From Dehalococcoidia bacterium (GTDB lineage Bacteria > Chloroflexota > Dehalococcoidia > SpSt-223), in contig BPIC01000001.1 in the NCBI GenBank assembly GCA_026003895.1, positions 248,001-312,000 of the forward strand: a DNA stretch of 64,000 nt, read 5' to 3'. Every line of letters begins with the position of its first letter. Position 1 is the stretch's first letter. Of the stretch, positions 49,024 through 57,161 are shown one piece after another. The notes below the pieces were generated by a model. That model was given only the letters and a program-made list of their open reading frames with translations, was not told where the DNA came from and did no database searches. The translations under genes were made by a program, and so were the position numbers.

Positions 49024-49106
49024 CCACGTCGCTCAGACGTGGCCACGCCGGCATGGGAAAAGCCCACGCGAGTCACCGTCGCACGCCTGAGACCGTGCGA
49101 CGGTGA
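49024..49106. terminator. tandem hairpins between convergent genes
   Basis: CCACGT/ACGTGG (49024-49029, 49037-49042) and a perfect 13-pair stem TCACCGTCGCACG/CGTGCGACGGTGA (49073-49085, 49094-49106, loop of eight) lie in the 177 bases between the small membrane-protein gene and the gltB end. No T-run on either strand, but such a stable stem between converging genes is a likely bidirectional stop. Confidence 0.55.
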
Positions 49107-49157
49107 TGGACCCGAATTCAACGCAGTCGCGAGCCTTCCCCGAGGCGGGCGTGGCAG

Positions 49158-52100
49158 CTAGCTTCGCAGCCCTGCCGAGGGGAAATGACCGGTGGCGCGC
49201 TCGGCGGGAGATTCGTGCACTTCGCCGCGCTCGATCATCTCCGCCTTGAGCTTTGCCGAGAGCGGTTTGGGCATGACCTTACAGAACTTCGGACGCCAGT
49301 GCGACCAGTCTGCGAGCAGTTCGGCGGCGCGCGGGCTGCCGGTCGCGGCAAGGTGCGCCTCGACCATCTCGCGCAGCCGCAAGGCGTCGCGGCCTGTCAC
49401 CTCGTGCAGCTCCACCAGCTCGTGGTTGACGAACTGGTCAAAGTCGCCGAACTCGTCCAGCACATAGGCGATGCCGGCGCTCATGCCAGCGCCAAAGTTG
49501 CGGCCCGTGCGCCCGAGGATAACCACGAGACCGCTCGTCATATACTCGCAGCCGTGGTCGCCCACCCCCTCGACGACCGCCTCCGCGCCGCTGTTGCGGA
49601 CGGCAAAGCGCTCGCCCGCGCGACCGGCGACGAACAGCCTGCCACTGGTGGCGCCGTAGAGGCAGGTATTGCCAACGATCACATTCTCATGCCACGCATA
49701 GCGGGCTGCTGGCGAGGGCTTGACGATCAGTTCACCGCCCGAAAGGCCTTTGCCAACGTAGTCGTTCGCCTCGCCGGTCAGGACGAGTCGGACCCCCGGG
49801 GCACAGAAGGCGCCGAAGCTCTGGCCCGCCGTACCGCTGAACTGCACCTCGATCGTGCCGGGCGGGAGGCCGTTTTTCCCCCAGCGCCGGACGACCGCAT
49901 TGGAGAGCCGCGCCCCGAGCGTTCGGTTCGAGTTCCGCACCTCATAGGCGAGCTTGACCGGCTCGCCACGCTCGATGAACGGCGCGGCCGCTTCCACAAT
50001 CTGAAGGTCGAGCGGCGTGTCGCCACGGTCGTTGCGCTCGAGGATACGCCGGCGCGGCCGTTCATTCGCCGGGTCCACATCGCCGATCAGCCGCGAGAGA
50101 TCGAGAAGCCGAGCACGCGCTGGCGTGTCGACGGGTTTCTGTCGCAGCAAGTCGACCCGACCGATCACCTCATCGAGCGAGCGATAGCCGAGCTTCGCGA
50201 GCCACTCCCGGACGTCCTGGGCAAGGTGCCGGAAGTAGTGAACCACTTGATCCGGCGTGCCGGTGAATTTTGCTCGGAGATCGTCGCGCTGAGTGGCGAT
50301 GCCCGTCGGGCAGGTGTTCAGATGACACTGCCGCGCCATATCGCAGCCCATCGCGACGAGCGGCGCGGTGCCGAACCCGAACTCCTCCGCGCCGAGCAGA
50401 GCGGCGACCAGCACGTCGCGGCCGGTGCGGAGAGCGCCGTCGGTCCGCAGGCTGACGCGGCCGCGGAGGTCGTTCAGTACCAGCACTTGCTGGGTCTCGG
50501 CGAGGCCAAGCTCCCATGGGCAGCCGGCGTTCTTGATCGATGAGAGCGGCGAGGCGCCCGTGCCACCGGAGTGACCGCTGATCAAGATGTAATCCGCGTA
50601 CGCCTTGGCCACGCCGGCGGCGATGGTGCCGACACCCGCCTCCGAGACCAATTTGACGCCGACCTTGGCAGACGGGTTCGCCTGCTTCAGGTCGTAGATC
50701 AGCTGCGCGAGGTCTTCGATGCTATAGATGTCGTGGTGGGGTGGCGGCGAGATCAGCGGGATGCCTGGCACCGCGTGACGCACCCGCGCGATGAACTCCG
50801 AGACCTTCGTGCCTGGGAGCTGACCGCCCTCGCCGGGCTTCGAGCCCTGGGCCATCTTGATCTCGAGCTCGGTCGACATGGCAAGGTATTGAATTGTCAC
50901 CCCGAAGCGCCCCGAGGCGACTTGCTTGATCTTGTTGTGAGCAATGTCGCCGTTCGACCGCGGTGTATAGTTCTCCTCGTCCTCGCCGCCTTCGCCCGAA
51001 TTGCTGCGCGAGCCGATCCGGTTCATCGCGACGGCGAGCGTCGAGTGCGCTTCTTTGCTCAGCGCCCCAAGCGACATCGCCGTGCTAATGAAGCGCGGCG
51101 TGATCGCGTCGATCGGCTCGACCTCGTCAATCGGGATCGGCTGGCGATCCGAGACGAACTCGAGCAGATCGCGCGGGGAGACGGGCGGGTGATCCTCGGC
51201 GATTTGCCGGAACTCTTGATAGATGCTGTAGTCACTGGTATTGGCGGCGCGCTGCATCGCCCGAATGACGGGCTGGCCAAAGAGGTGGTACTCGCCTTCC
51301 CGGCGATAGCGGATGAAGCCGTGATCCTTTAGCCGAGGCGGCGGCGTCGGGAACGCCTCGGCGTGGCGGGCGAGGATGTCCTCCCCAATCTCGCGAAAGC
51401 CGATGCCGCCGATCTGCGACGGTGTTCCGTAGAAGCATCGATCGATGAGCTCTTGGCCAAGCCCAATCGCCTCGAAGATCTGGCCGCCGCGGTAGCTCGT
51501 CACGGTGCTGATGCCCATCTTGGAGCAGATCTTGAGCAACGCCTTCTCGCACGCGTGGCGGAAATTGTGCTCGGCTTGGTCGGCCGCCTCGGCCGCTTGC
51601 TCGGGCGTCGCGTTGCGCGGAATCGCGACCTGACGCGCGGTGGCGAGCGCAAGATACGGATTGACCGCGCTCGCGCCGTAGCCGATCAGCGTCGCGACGT
51701 GGTGCACTTCAAAGCAGTCGCCGCTCTCGATAACGATATCGGCGCGGGTACGCTTGCCGGCGCGGATCAGGTGGTGGTGGACGGCGCCGACCGCAAGCAA
51801 ACTCGGGATTGGGGCGCACTCCTGCGAGATGCCACGATCGGTGAGGATAAGGATGGATGCGCCACTCTCGATCGCCGCCTCGGCACGCTCGCACAGCCGC
51901 GCGATGGCCGGTTCGAGCCCTTCTGGTCCATCGGCGACCGGAAAGAGCATGTCGAGCGTCGCCGACCGGAACGCTGGCTCGTTCAGGTGCTTGAGCGCCG
52001 CAAGCTCGGAGTCGAGCAGCACCGGGGTCTCCAGATACAGGAGCCGGGCGTGCTCGGGCGTCTCGAGGAGGAAGCTTGGCTTGGCCCCGAGGTACCCGTT

Positions 52101-53726
52101 GAGCGCCATTACGATCTGCTCGCGCAGCGGGTCGATCGGCGGATTGGTCACTTGGGCGAAGCGCTGGCGGAAGTAGTTGTAGAGCAGCCGTGGTTTCTGG
52201 GAGAGCACGGCGATCGGGGTATCGTCCCCCATCGACCAGGTCGGATCGGCGGCCTCCTCGGCCATCGTCAGAACGATCTGGCGCACTTCCTCCGAGGTGT
52301 AGCCGAAGGCCGTCTGCGCTTGGGTGAGCGATTCGCTGCCGTCCGGCACCCGACCGTTCTGCCGGCCATTAGCCGAAACCGAGAAGTCGATCCGGTAGAG
52401 ATGCTTGGCGACCCAGTCGCCGTAAGGCTGCTGTGAGGCGAGAAGGTCTTTGATCTCGTCGTTGCGAAGCAGCACTTTGCGTTCGACGTCGACGGCGATC
52501 ATCTGGCCGGGGCCAAGGCGGCCCTTCTCGACGACGGTCGCTGGGTCGATCTCGACAATGCCCACTTCCGACCCGAGGACCACCAAGCCGTCCTCGGTGA
52601 CGGTGTAGCGCGCCGGACGCAGCCCGTTCCGGTCCAGCACTGCGCCGACGATCGTTCCATCGGTGAAGGCGAGCGCCGCCGGCCCGTCCCATGGCTCTTG
52701 GAGGCAGGCATGATACTCATAGAACGCCCGCCACTCCGGCTTGAGGTTCGGCATGTTTTCCCACGGCTCGGGGACGAGCATGGCCATGGCGTGCAGGATC
52801 GACCGGCCAGACTGCTCCAAGGTTTCGAGCACGTTGTCCAAATTCGCCGAATCCGAGCCGCCCGGCTGGATGATCGGACACAGTTCCTGGATGCGATCGC
52901 CCCAGACCGGCGATTCGAGTGCGCCCTCGCGAGCGCGAATCCAGTTCTGGTTGCCCTGGAGGGTGTTGATCTCGCCGTTGTGCGCGAGCATCCGGAATGG
53001 CTGGGCGAGAAACCAATTCGGGAAGGTGTTGGTGCTATAGCGCTGGTGGAAGACGGCAAGCGCCGACTCGTAGTCGGGATCGACGAGATCGCGGTAGAAC
53101 TCGGCGAGCTGCGGTGCGACGAAGAGCCCCTTGTAGACGACGGTTCGCGAGGAGAACGAGGGGACATAGAAGCCGTCGATCTGCTCGTCGGCAACCGCGC
53201 GTTCGATCGCCTTGCGGGCGAGAAACAGTTTGCGCTCGAAGTCGCGTGCGCTGATCCCGGCTGGCCGGGCGACGAACACTTGCTGGATATCCGGCCGGGT
53301 GCGAAAGGCCTTTTCGCCGAGGACGGAGGGGTCGACCGGCACGGTGCGCCAGCCGAGGAGGACGAGCCCCTCGCGGGCGACTGCCTCGCTTACGATCGTC
53401 TTGACCCGTTCCTGCCCCTCACGCGGCAGGAACAGCATGCCGACGCCGAGATTGCGGATGTCGGTGACCGCGGCGCCGAGCTTCGCGGCCTCGCGGAGGA
53501 ACAGCTTGGCGGGCAGGGCGGTGACGATGCCTGCGCCGTCGCCGCTCTTGGCGTCGGCGTCGACCGCGCCGCGATGGGTCACGTTGATGACGCTCTCGAT
53601 CGCCTTGGCGACGATGGCGTGACTTGGCACACCGGTCGTCGTGGCGACGAAGCCAACACCGCAAGCGTCGCGCTCGAATCGCTCATCATAGAGCGTCGGG
53701 CCGGCAATGGAGGGTCGTCCGCTCAT
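49158..53726 (-). CDS. gltB: glutamate synthase large subunit
   Basis: A 1522-residue enzyme that makes glutamate from glutamine and 2-oxoglutarate. N-terminal class II glutaminase with a 21-residue propeptide before the nucleophile Cys22 (ERDACGVGF). The central and FMN-binding domains include ISGHSGGTGASPLSSIKNAG. The 3Fe-4S cysteines are in GCDMARQCHLNTC, with the pattern C-x5-C-x4-C. The C-terminal beta-helix domain (GGELIVKPSPAARYAW and GVGDHGCEYMTSG) is complete. ATG at 53726 is chosen; upstream frame contains the attenuator and no homology. No gltD lies beside it, so the electron-donor subunit must be elsewhere or a ferredoxin is used. Confidence 0.96.
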   Translation of the reverse strand: MSGRPSIAGPTLYDERFERDACGVGFVATTTGVPSHAIVAKAIESVINVTHRGAVDADAKSGDGAGIVTALPAKLFLREAAKLGAAVTDIRNLGVGMLFLPREGQERVKTIVSEAVAREGLVLLGWRTVPVDPSVLGEKAFRTRPDIQQVFVARPAGISARDFERKLFLARKAIERAVADEQIDGFYVPSFSSRTVVYKGLFVAPQLAEFYRDLVDPDYESALAVFHQRYSTNTFPNWFLAQPFRMLAHNGEINTLQGNQNWIRAREGALESPVWGDRIQELCPIIQPGGSDSANLDNVLETLEQSGRSILHAMAMLVPEPWENMPNLKPEWRAFYEYHACLQEPWDGPAALAFTDGTIVGAVLDRNGLRPARYTVTEDGLVVLGSEVGIVEIDPATVVEKGRLGPGQMIAVDVERKVLLRNDEIKDLLASQQPYGDWVAKHLYRIDFSVSANGRQNGRVPDGSESLTQAQTAFGYTSEEVRQIVLTMAEEAADPTWSMGDDTPIAVLSQKPRLLYNYFRQRFAQVTNPPIDPLREQIVMALNGYLGAKPSFLLETPEHARLLYLETPVLLDSELAALKHLNEPAFRSATLDMLFPVADGPEGLEPAIARLCERAEAAIESGASILILTDRGISQECAPIPSLLAVGAVHHHLIRAGKRTRADIVIESGDCFEVHHVATLIGYGASAVNPYLALATARQVAIPRNATPEQAAEAADQAEHNFRHACEKALLKICSKMGISTVTSYRGGQIFEAIGLGQELIDRCFYGTPSQIGGIGFREIGEDILARHAEAFPTPPPRLKDHGFIRYRREGEYHLFGQPVIRAMQRAANTSDYSIYQEFRQIAEDHPPVSPRDLLEFVSDRQPIPIDEVEPIDAITPRFISTAMSLGALSKEAHSTLAVAMNRIGSRSNSGEGGEDEENYTPRSNGDIAHNKIKQVASGRFGVTIQYLAMSTELEIKMAQGSKPGEGGQLPGTKVSEFIARVRHAVPGIPLISPPPHHDIYSIEDLAQLIYDLKQANPSAKVGVKLVSEAGVGTIAAGVAKAYADYILISGHSGGTGASPLSSIKNAGCPWELGLAETQQVLVLNDLRGRVSLRTDGALRTGRDVLVAALLGAEEFGFGTAPLVAMGCDMARQCHLNTCPTGIATQRDDLRAKFTGTPDQVVHYFRHLAQDVREWLAKLGYRSLDEVIGRVDLLRQKPVDTPARARLLDLSRLIGDVDPANERPRRRILERNDRGDTPLDLQIVEAAAPFIERGEPVKLAYEVRNSNRTLGARLSNAVVRRWGKNGLPPGTIEVQFSGTAGQSFGAFCAPGVRLVLTGEANDYVGKGLSGGELIVKPSPAARYAWHENVIVGNTCLYGATSGRLFVAGRAGERFAVRNSGAEAVVEGVGDHGCEYMTSGLVVILGRTGRNFGAGMSAGIAYVLDEFGDFDQFVNHELVELHEVTGRDALRLREMVEAHLAATGSPRAAELLADWSHWRPKFCKVMPKPLSAKLKAEMIERGEVHESPAERATGHFPSAGLRS

Positions 53727-53846
53727 AGTTGTTTCATTCCTCACCCGACGGCTCGTCGGGCGCCTTCGAGATGCGAGCCGCCTCAGTGATCGGGCGCCTG
53801 TGGGACACCAGAGACGGTGTGCAACATATCGCCCGGCCCCAAATAC

Positions 53847-53902
53847 AAAAAAGCGGAGATTTCCCCCGTCTGGAGAAACCTCCGCACAGCTGTGTCGCGG
53901 AG
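53847..53902 (-). promoter_or_regulatory. attenuator-like leader of gltB: terminator and competing hairpin
   Basis: On the minus strand GCGGAGGTTTC (53885-53875) pairs with GAAATCTCCGC (53863-53853), 11 positions with one mismatch, followed by six T (53852-53847): an intrinsic terminator about 120 bases before gltB. Just upstream, CTCCGC (53902-53897) can pair with the terminator's first arm GCGGAG (53885-53880), which would prevent the terminator. Three mutually exclusive segments are the layout of a transcription attenuator. No leader ORF is evident between the promoter and the hairpin, so control by a ligand-binding RNA, an RNA-binding protein or another signal is more likely than by translation. 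Confidence 0.7.
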
Positions 53903-53933
53903 CCGGCGGTGCTTCGTTGCTCGCCCGTGCAAC

Positions 53934-53962
53934 AGTATACTGTTCCGCATGCATTCCGTCAA
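53934..53962 (-). promoter_or_regulatory. promoter of gltB
   Basis: Minus strand TTGACG (53962-53957) and TATACT (53939-53934) with a 17-base spacer, the best sigma-70-type promoter in the window. The predicted start near 53927 gives a leader of about 200 bases containing the attenuator. Confidence 0.8.
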
Positions 53963-54015
53963 TGGAATCTCTTCCCTGATGGCCGCGCTTGTCGCCGCCT
54001 GTTGGACATGGTCTC

Positions 54016-54864
54016 GTGATCGACACCCCCTTTCGTGATGGGTTCTTTTCGAACGACGGGCTGCGCCTTCACTACGTCGAATGGGGCGAGCGCGGCAATC
54101 CGGCAGTGATCTTCCTCCATGGGACGACGAGCAATGCCCACTCGTGGGACGCGGTCGCCGGGGCGCTCGCCAGGCGCTACTGGTGCCTTGGGCTGGACGC
54201 CCGCAACCACGGCGAGAGCGACAGTTGGCCGAGCGGGCTGAGCTGGCGGGTTCAGGCCGAAGACGTGTTGGCGCTCTGCGCGACGCTCGGCATCGACCGC
54301 TTCGGCCTCGTTACCCTCTCGATGGGGTCGCGCGCCGGCATCGGCCTTGCCGGCGTCTGGTCAGAGCGGGTGACGCGGCTCGTCATCGAGGACATGGCCC
54401 CCGAGCTGAACCGCGAGACCGCGCTCCGGTCGGTGCAGTTTCAACGAACAACGCCCGAGGTGCTGCCAACCCGCGCCGATCTGATCGCCTGGCTGCGGCG
54501 CGCCCGGCGCTACGCGTCCGAGGAGTGGATCGAGCGGCAGGCGGCGTTCGCTGCTGATCCCCTCCCGGACGGCCGCTACCGGCTGCGCTACCGCGTGATG
54601 CCGGGTCCAGTGCACGTCAATGTCGCCGGCCCAGAAGCCGACGAGTTGTGGGCGCTGCTGCCGAAGATTACAGCGCCGACGCTCATTTTGCGCGGCGGGA
54701 ACAGCCGGATGATCGATGACGATCTCGTGGCACGGATGGTTGCGCTCATCCCGAACGCGTGCAGCCGTGTCGTGCCGCGCGCCGGCCATATGGTGCACGA
54801 GGACAATCCGACGGTCGCGGTGGCGGCGATCGCGGAGTTCTTCGGCGTCGCCTACACCGACTGA
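54016..54864 (+). CDS. alpha/beta-fold hydrolase
   Basis: About 282 residues from GTG at 54016 (a TTG nine codons upstream is possible). VIFLHGTTSNAHSWD is the oxyanion region, the nucleophile elbow is TLSMGSRAG, and PRAGHMVHEDNP has the catalytic histidine. The elbow has Leu rather than the usual Gly-His before Ser, but Ser is present. Related to many esterases/hydrolases of unspecified substrate. Divergent from gltB, convergent with the next binding-protein gene with a 13-base overlap. Confidence 0.83.
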   Translation: MIDTPFRDGFFSNDGLRLHYVEWGERGNPAVIFLHGTTSNAHSWDAVAGALARRYWCLGLDARNHGESDSWPSGLSWRVQAEDVLALCATLGIDRFGLVTLSMGSRAGIGLAGVWSERVTRLVIEDMAPELNRETALRSVQFQRTTPEVLPTRADLIAWLRRARRYASEEWIERQAAFAADPLPDGRYRLRYRVMPGPVHVNVAGPEADELWALLPKITAPTLILRGGNSRMIDDDLVARMVALIPNACSRVVPRAGHMVHEDNPTVAVAAIAEFFGVAYTD

Positions 54865-56006
54865 CGCTCGCCGGGAAAGCGCGACCCGACGAGTCGATAG
54901 ACGACGGGCTGAGCCCCGAGGCGTTGACCGCGTTCGTCGAAGACAATCTCGCCGGCCAGCCCTGGCGCAGGCCCGAGGGCGGCAAGCGCCCGCGTGACTG
55001 CCTCGCGCGTGGGTTTGCCTCCAGCGGCGACGGCGGCGATCGCGCGAAGCGCGACGGTCGTCGCCTCGTAGGCGAGCCCAGCTTGGGGAAGGGGATCAAG
55101 CCCCCAAGCAGCGCGAAAGGCTTGAACAAAACTCGCTGCGCCGAGCTCGACGGGGTCTGCTGCCGGCATGGTGAGGTAGGCGAAATCGGTCGGGGACGCG
55201 CCGGCAAGGCGGGCGAAGTTTGGATTGGCTGCCGCCGGCAAGGCGACGAAGGGCACGCCCGGCGCGACCCGCCGGATCTCGGCGTAGAGCGGCCCGCCGG
55301 CTTCGACGCCGCCGCCATAGACGATGACGTCGGGCGCGGCGCTCACAATCCGGTTGGCATGGGGCAGATAGTCTGGAATCTCCGGCGGCAGGGTATCGCC
55401 GAAGACAACGGGCCCGGCAGCCGTCCACCAGAGCGTTGCCAGCTCCTCCGCCGGCCGGCCAGCCGCCGAGTCGGTGATGGCAATCGCCAGTTTGACGGCG
55501 TTGAACTTGCGCGGCAGAAAATCGAGCAAGGCGCCGGCGAGCATGGTGTCCGACGGCCCGAGCCGGTAGACCGCTTGCTGCCCGGTGAGCGAGTCGGCCG
55601 AGGCGAGGGTCAGGAAGGGGACGCCAGCACGGCGATATTCTGGCGCGGCAGAAGTGGCTGAGGCGCTGGCGGGATGGCCCACAACGGCCACGACGTCCGG
55701 ATCGATCGTCAGCTTGCGCGCCTGCTGAATCCCCCCCGCCGACTCGTTCCGGTCATCGTGCGCCAGCAGCTCGACGCGCCACCCGCCGACTCCCCCTTTC
55801 AGGTTGAACTCTTTGATGGCCTGCTTGACGGCAAACAGCAGGTTGTAGCCCACCTGGTAGTCGCGCCCGGAAAATGGGGCGACAAGCCCGATCTTCACCG
55901 TGCCGTTGAGCGGTGTCTCGATCAAACGGCAGGCCGGCGCAGCAGCCATGCCTGCGAGGACGCTGAAAAGCGCCCGACGCGAGAGCGGCGCGAGAAGCGG
56001 GGTCAT
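54852..56006 (-). CDS. branched-chain-type ABC substrate-binding protein (LivK family)
   Basis: A 384-residue periplasmic-binding fold protein of the Leu/Ile/Val family. The N-terminus has SRRALFSVLAG and AAPACRLIE, so export by a twin-arginine-like signal and lipidation at Cys are possible but the lipobox is weak. The core starts VKIGLVAPFSGRDYQVGYN with VVAVVGHPASASATSAAPEYRRAGVPFLTLASAD, the typical ligand-binding region. No permease or ATPase of this class is nearby. A TACAAT box lies nine bases before the ATG, predicting a very short leader. Confidence 0.87.
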   Translation of the reverse strand: MTPLLAPLSRRALFSVLAGMAAAPACRLIETPLNGTVKIGLVAPFSGRDYQVGYNLLFAVKQAIKEFNLKGGVGGWRVELLAHDDRNESAGGIQQARKLTIDPDVVAVVGHPASASATSAAPEYRRAGVPFLTLASADSLTGQQAVYRLGPSDTMLAGALLDFLPRKFNAVKLAIAITDSAAGRPAEELATLWWTAAGPVVFGDTLPPEIPDYLPHANRIVSAAPDVIVYGGGVEAGGPLYAEIRRVAPGVPFVALPAAANPNFARLAGASPTDFAYLTMPAADPVELGAASFVQAFRAAWGLDPLPQAGLAYEATTVALRAIAAVAAGGKPTREAVTRALAALGPAPGLAGEIVFDERGQRLGAQPVVYRLVGSRFPGERQSV

Positions 56007-56446
56007 CGACCGGGAATTGTAGGCACGGCCGGCGGCGGAATCTCGTGATTGGGTCGCGATCGGCGCTTCGGCGTCGCCTCGGTCACTCGGCCCCGTGCGC
56101 CGGCGGACCGGCAGGGGCGTGGTGCGCCCGCTCCGAGAGACGGTCTCCACGAGGAGACGAGAGCGTCACTCGGTTCGCCGCACTGGTGTGGCGATGCGGG
56201 CCAACCCGATGTTGGCGCTTGCCGCACGAGGACAGGGAGCTTCGCCATCCGTGGGACCTCCTACCGTCACCGAGACGCCCAGCGAGGCTGGCTGGTCGGC
56301 GCCCCACGAGCCGATGGTCGGTCCAGCTCACTCGTCGGCTGTTTCTCACTGGACTGGGGCTTGGCCGCTCGGGTGTGGCGCAGGTGTTCGCACCGCGGCC
56401 TGCCGCGTGCGGCTCTGCTTACCGCCGGTCTGGTACGCAAGGGGGG
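56007..56446. other. 440-base divergent gap, no gene seen
   Basis: This stretch lies between the LivK-type gene and the alaX remnant. The frames here are arginine-rich and lack homology, although one runs in frame upstream of the alaX ATG. A TACAAT (minus strand, 56016-56021) belongs to the binding-protein gene. A G-run (56441-56446) directly before the alaX ATG is a poor ribosome-binding site. No other structure is clear. Confidence 0.45.
56016..56021 (-). promoter_or_regulatory. -10 box of the LivK-type gene
   Basis: TACAAT on the minus strand ends nine bases before the ATG at 56006, so the transcript is leaderless or nearly so. No clear -35 element is found. Confidence 0.4.
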
Positions 56447-57157
56447 ATGACGGAGTTGCTGGCGCAGCGCGACGCCTACCTTCGCGTCTTCGAGGCGACG
56501 GTGACCGGCGAGGCCAACGGCGGGGTTCTCCTCGACCGGACCGCGTTCTATCCCGGCGGGGGCGGCCAGCAGCCGGACCGCGGAACCCTACGTGCCGGCG
56601 AGCGCGTCTGGACGGTGACCGGCGTTCGACGCCACGGCGAGGCGGTCATCCATCTGCTGGATGGCGACCCGCTACCCGTCGGAACGGTCGTCGAGGGCGC
56701 GATCGCCTGGCCGTTCCGCTACCGAATGATGCGCACCCACACGGCGCTGCAGGTTCTGTGTGGCGTGATCTGGAAGGAGTATGGCGCCGAGGTGACGAGC
56801 GGTCAGATGGACGAAGACCGTGCGCGGATGGACTTCTCGCTCGAGGAGTTCGGCGCGGAGCACGTCCGGCGTATCGAGGAGCGCGTCAACGAGGAGATCG
56901 CTGCCGGACTGCCGGTCGAGGTGCGCTTCCTGCCACGCGAGGAGGCGTTCCGTATCCCCGATCTCATTCGGCCGAAGGGAAACCTGCTGCCGCCGGAAAT
57001 CGCGACGATCCGGATCGTGGACATCGTCGGGCTTGATCTCCAAGGCGATGGCGGTACCTAGGTCGCCGACATCCGCGAGGTCGGCGGAATTCAGATCGTC
57101 GAAATCGAGAACAAGGGGGAACAGAACAGGCGGATTGAGCTTGTCCTGCGGGACTGA
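56447..57157 (+). pseudogene. alanyl-tRNA editing protein AlaX homologue, interrupted by TAG and with lost zinc ligands
   Basis: The frame encodes an AlaX-type editing domain (trans-acting hydrolase of Ser-tRNA(Ala)): FYPGGGGQQPDRGTL, MMRTHTALQVL, DEDRARMDFSLEEF, RPKGNLLPPEIATIRIVDI. A TAG at 57059-57061 stops it after 204 codons, yet the same frame continues VADIREVGGIQIVEIENKGEQNRRIELVL to a TGA at 57155-57157, the normal C-terminus. The HxxxH zinc motif reads HTALQ (His98, Gln102) and the CxxxH motif (usually ACGGTHV) reads GDGGT-stop-V, so three of four ligands are gone. A recent pseudogene, or a protein that no longer edits. Converges on the ThDP gene four bases away. Confidence 0.8.
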
Positions 57158-57161
57158 TGCG

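Noticed and set aside
53847..53927. A known glutamine riboswitch before gltB
   Set aside because: The conserved core bases I know for the glnA/downstream-peptide motifs are not visible; only the attenuator layout is supported.
57059..57061. Recoding of TAG (for example pyrrolysine) in the alaX frame
   Set aside because: No recoding machinery is in the window, the site normally holds a zinc-binding His, and two other ligands are also lost, so decay is simpler.
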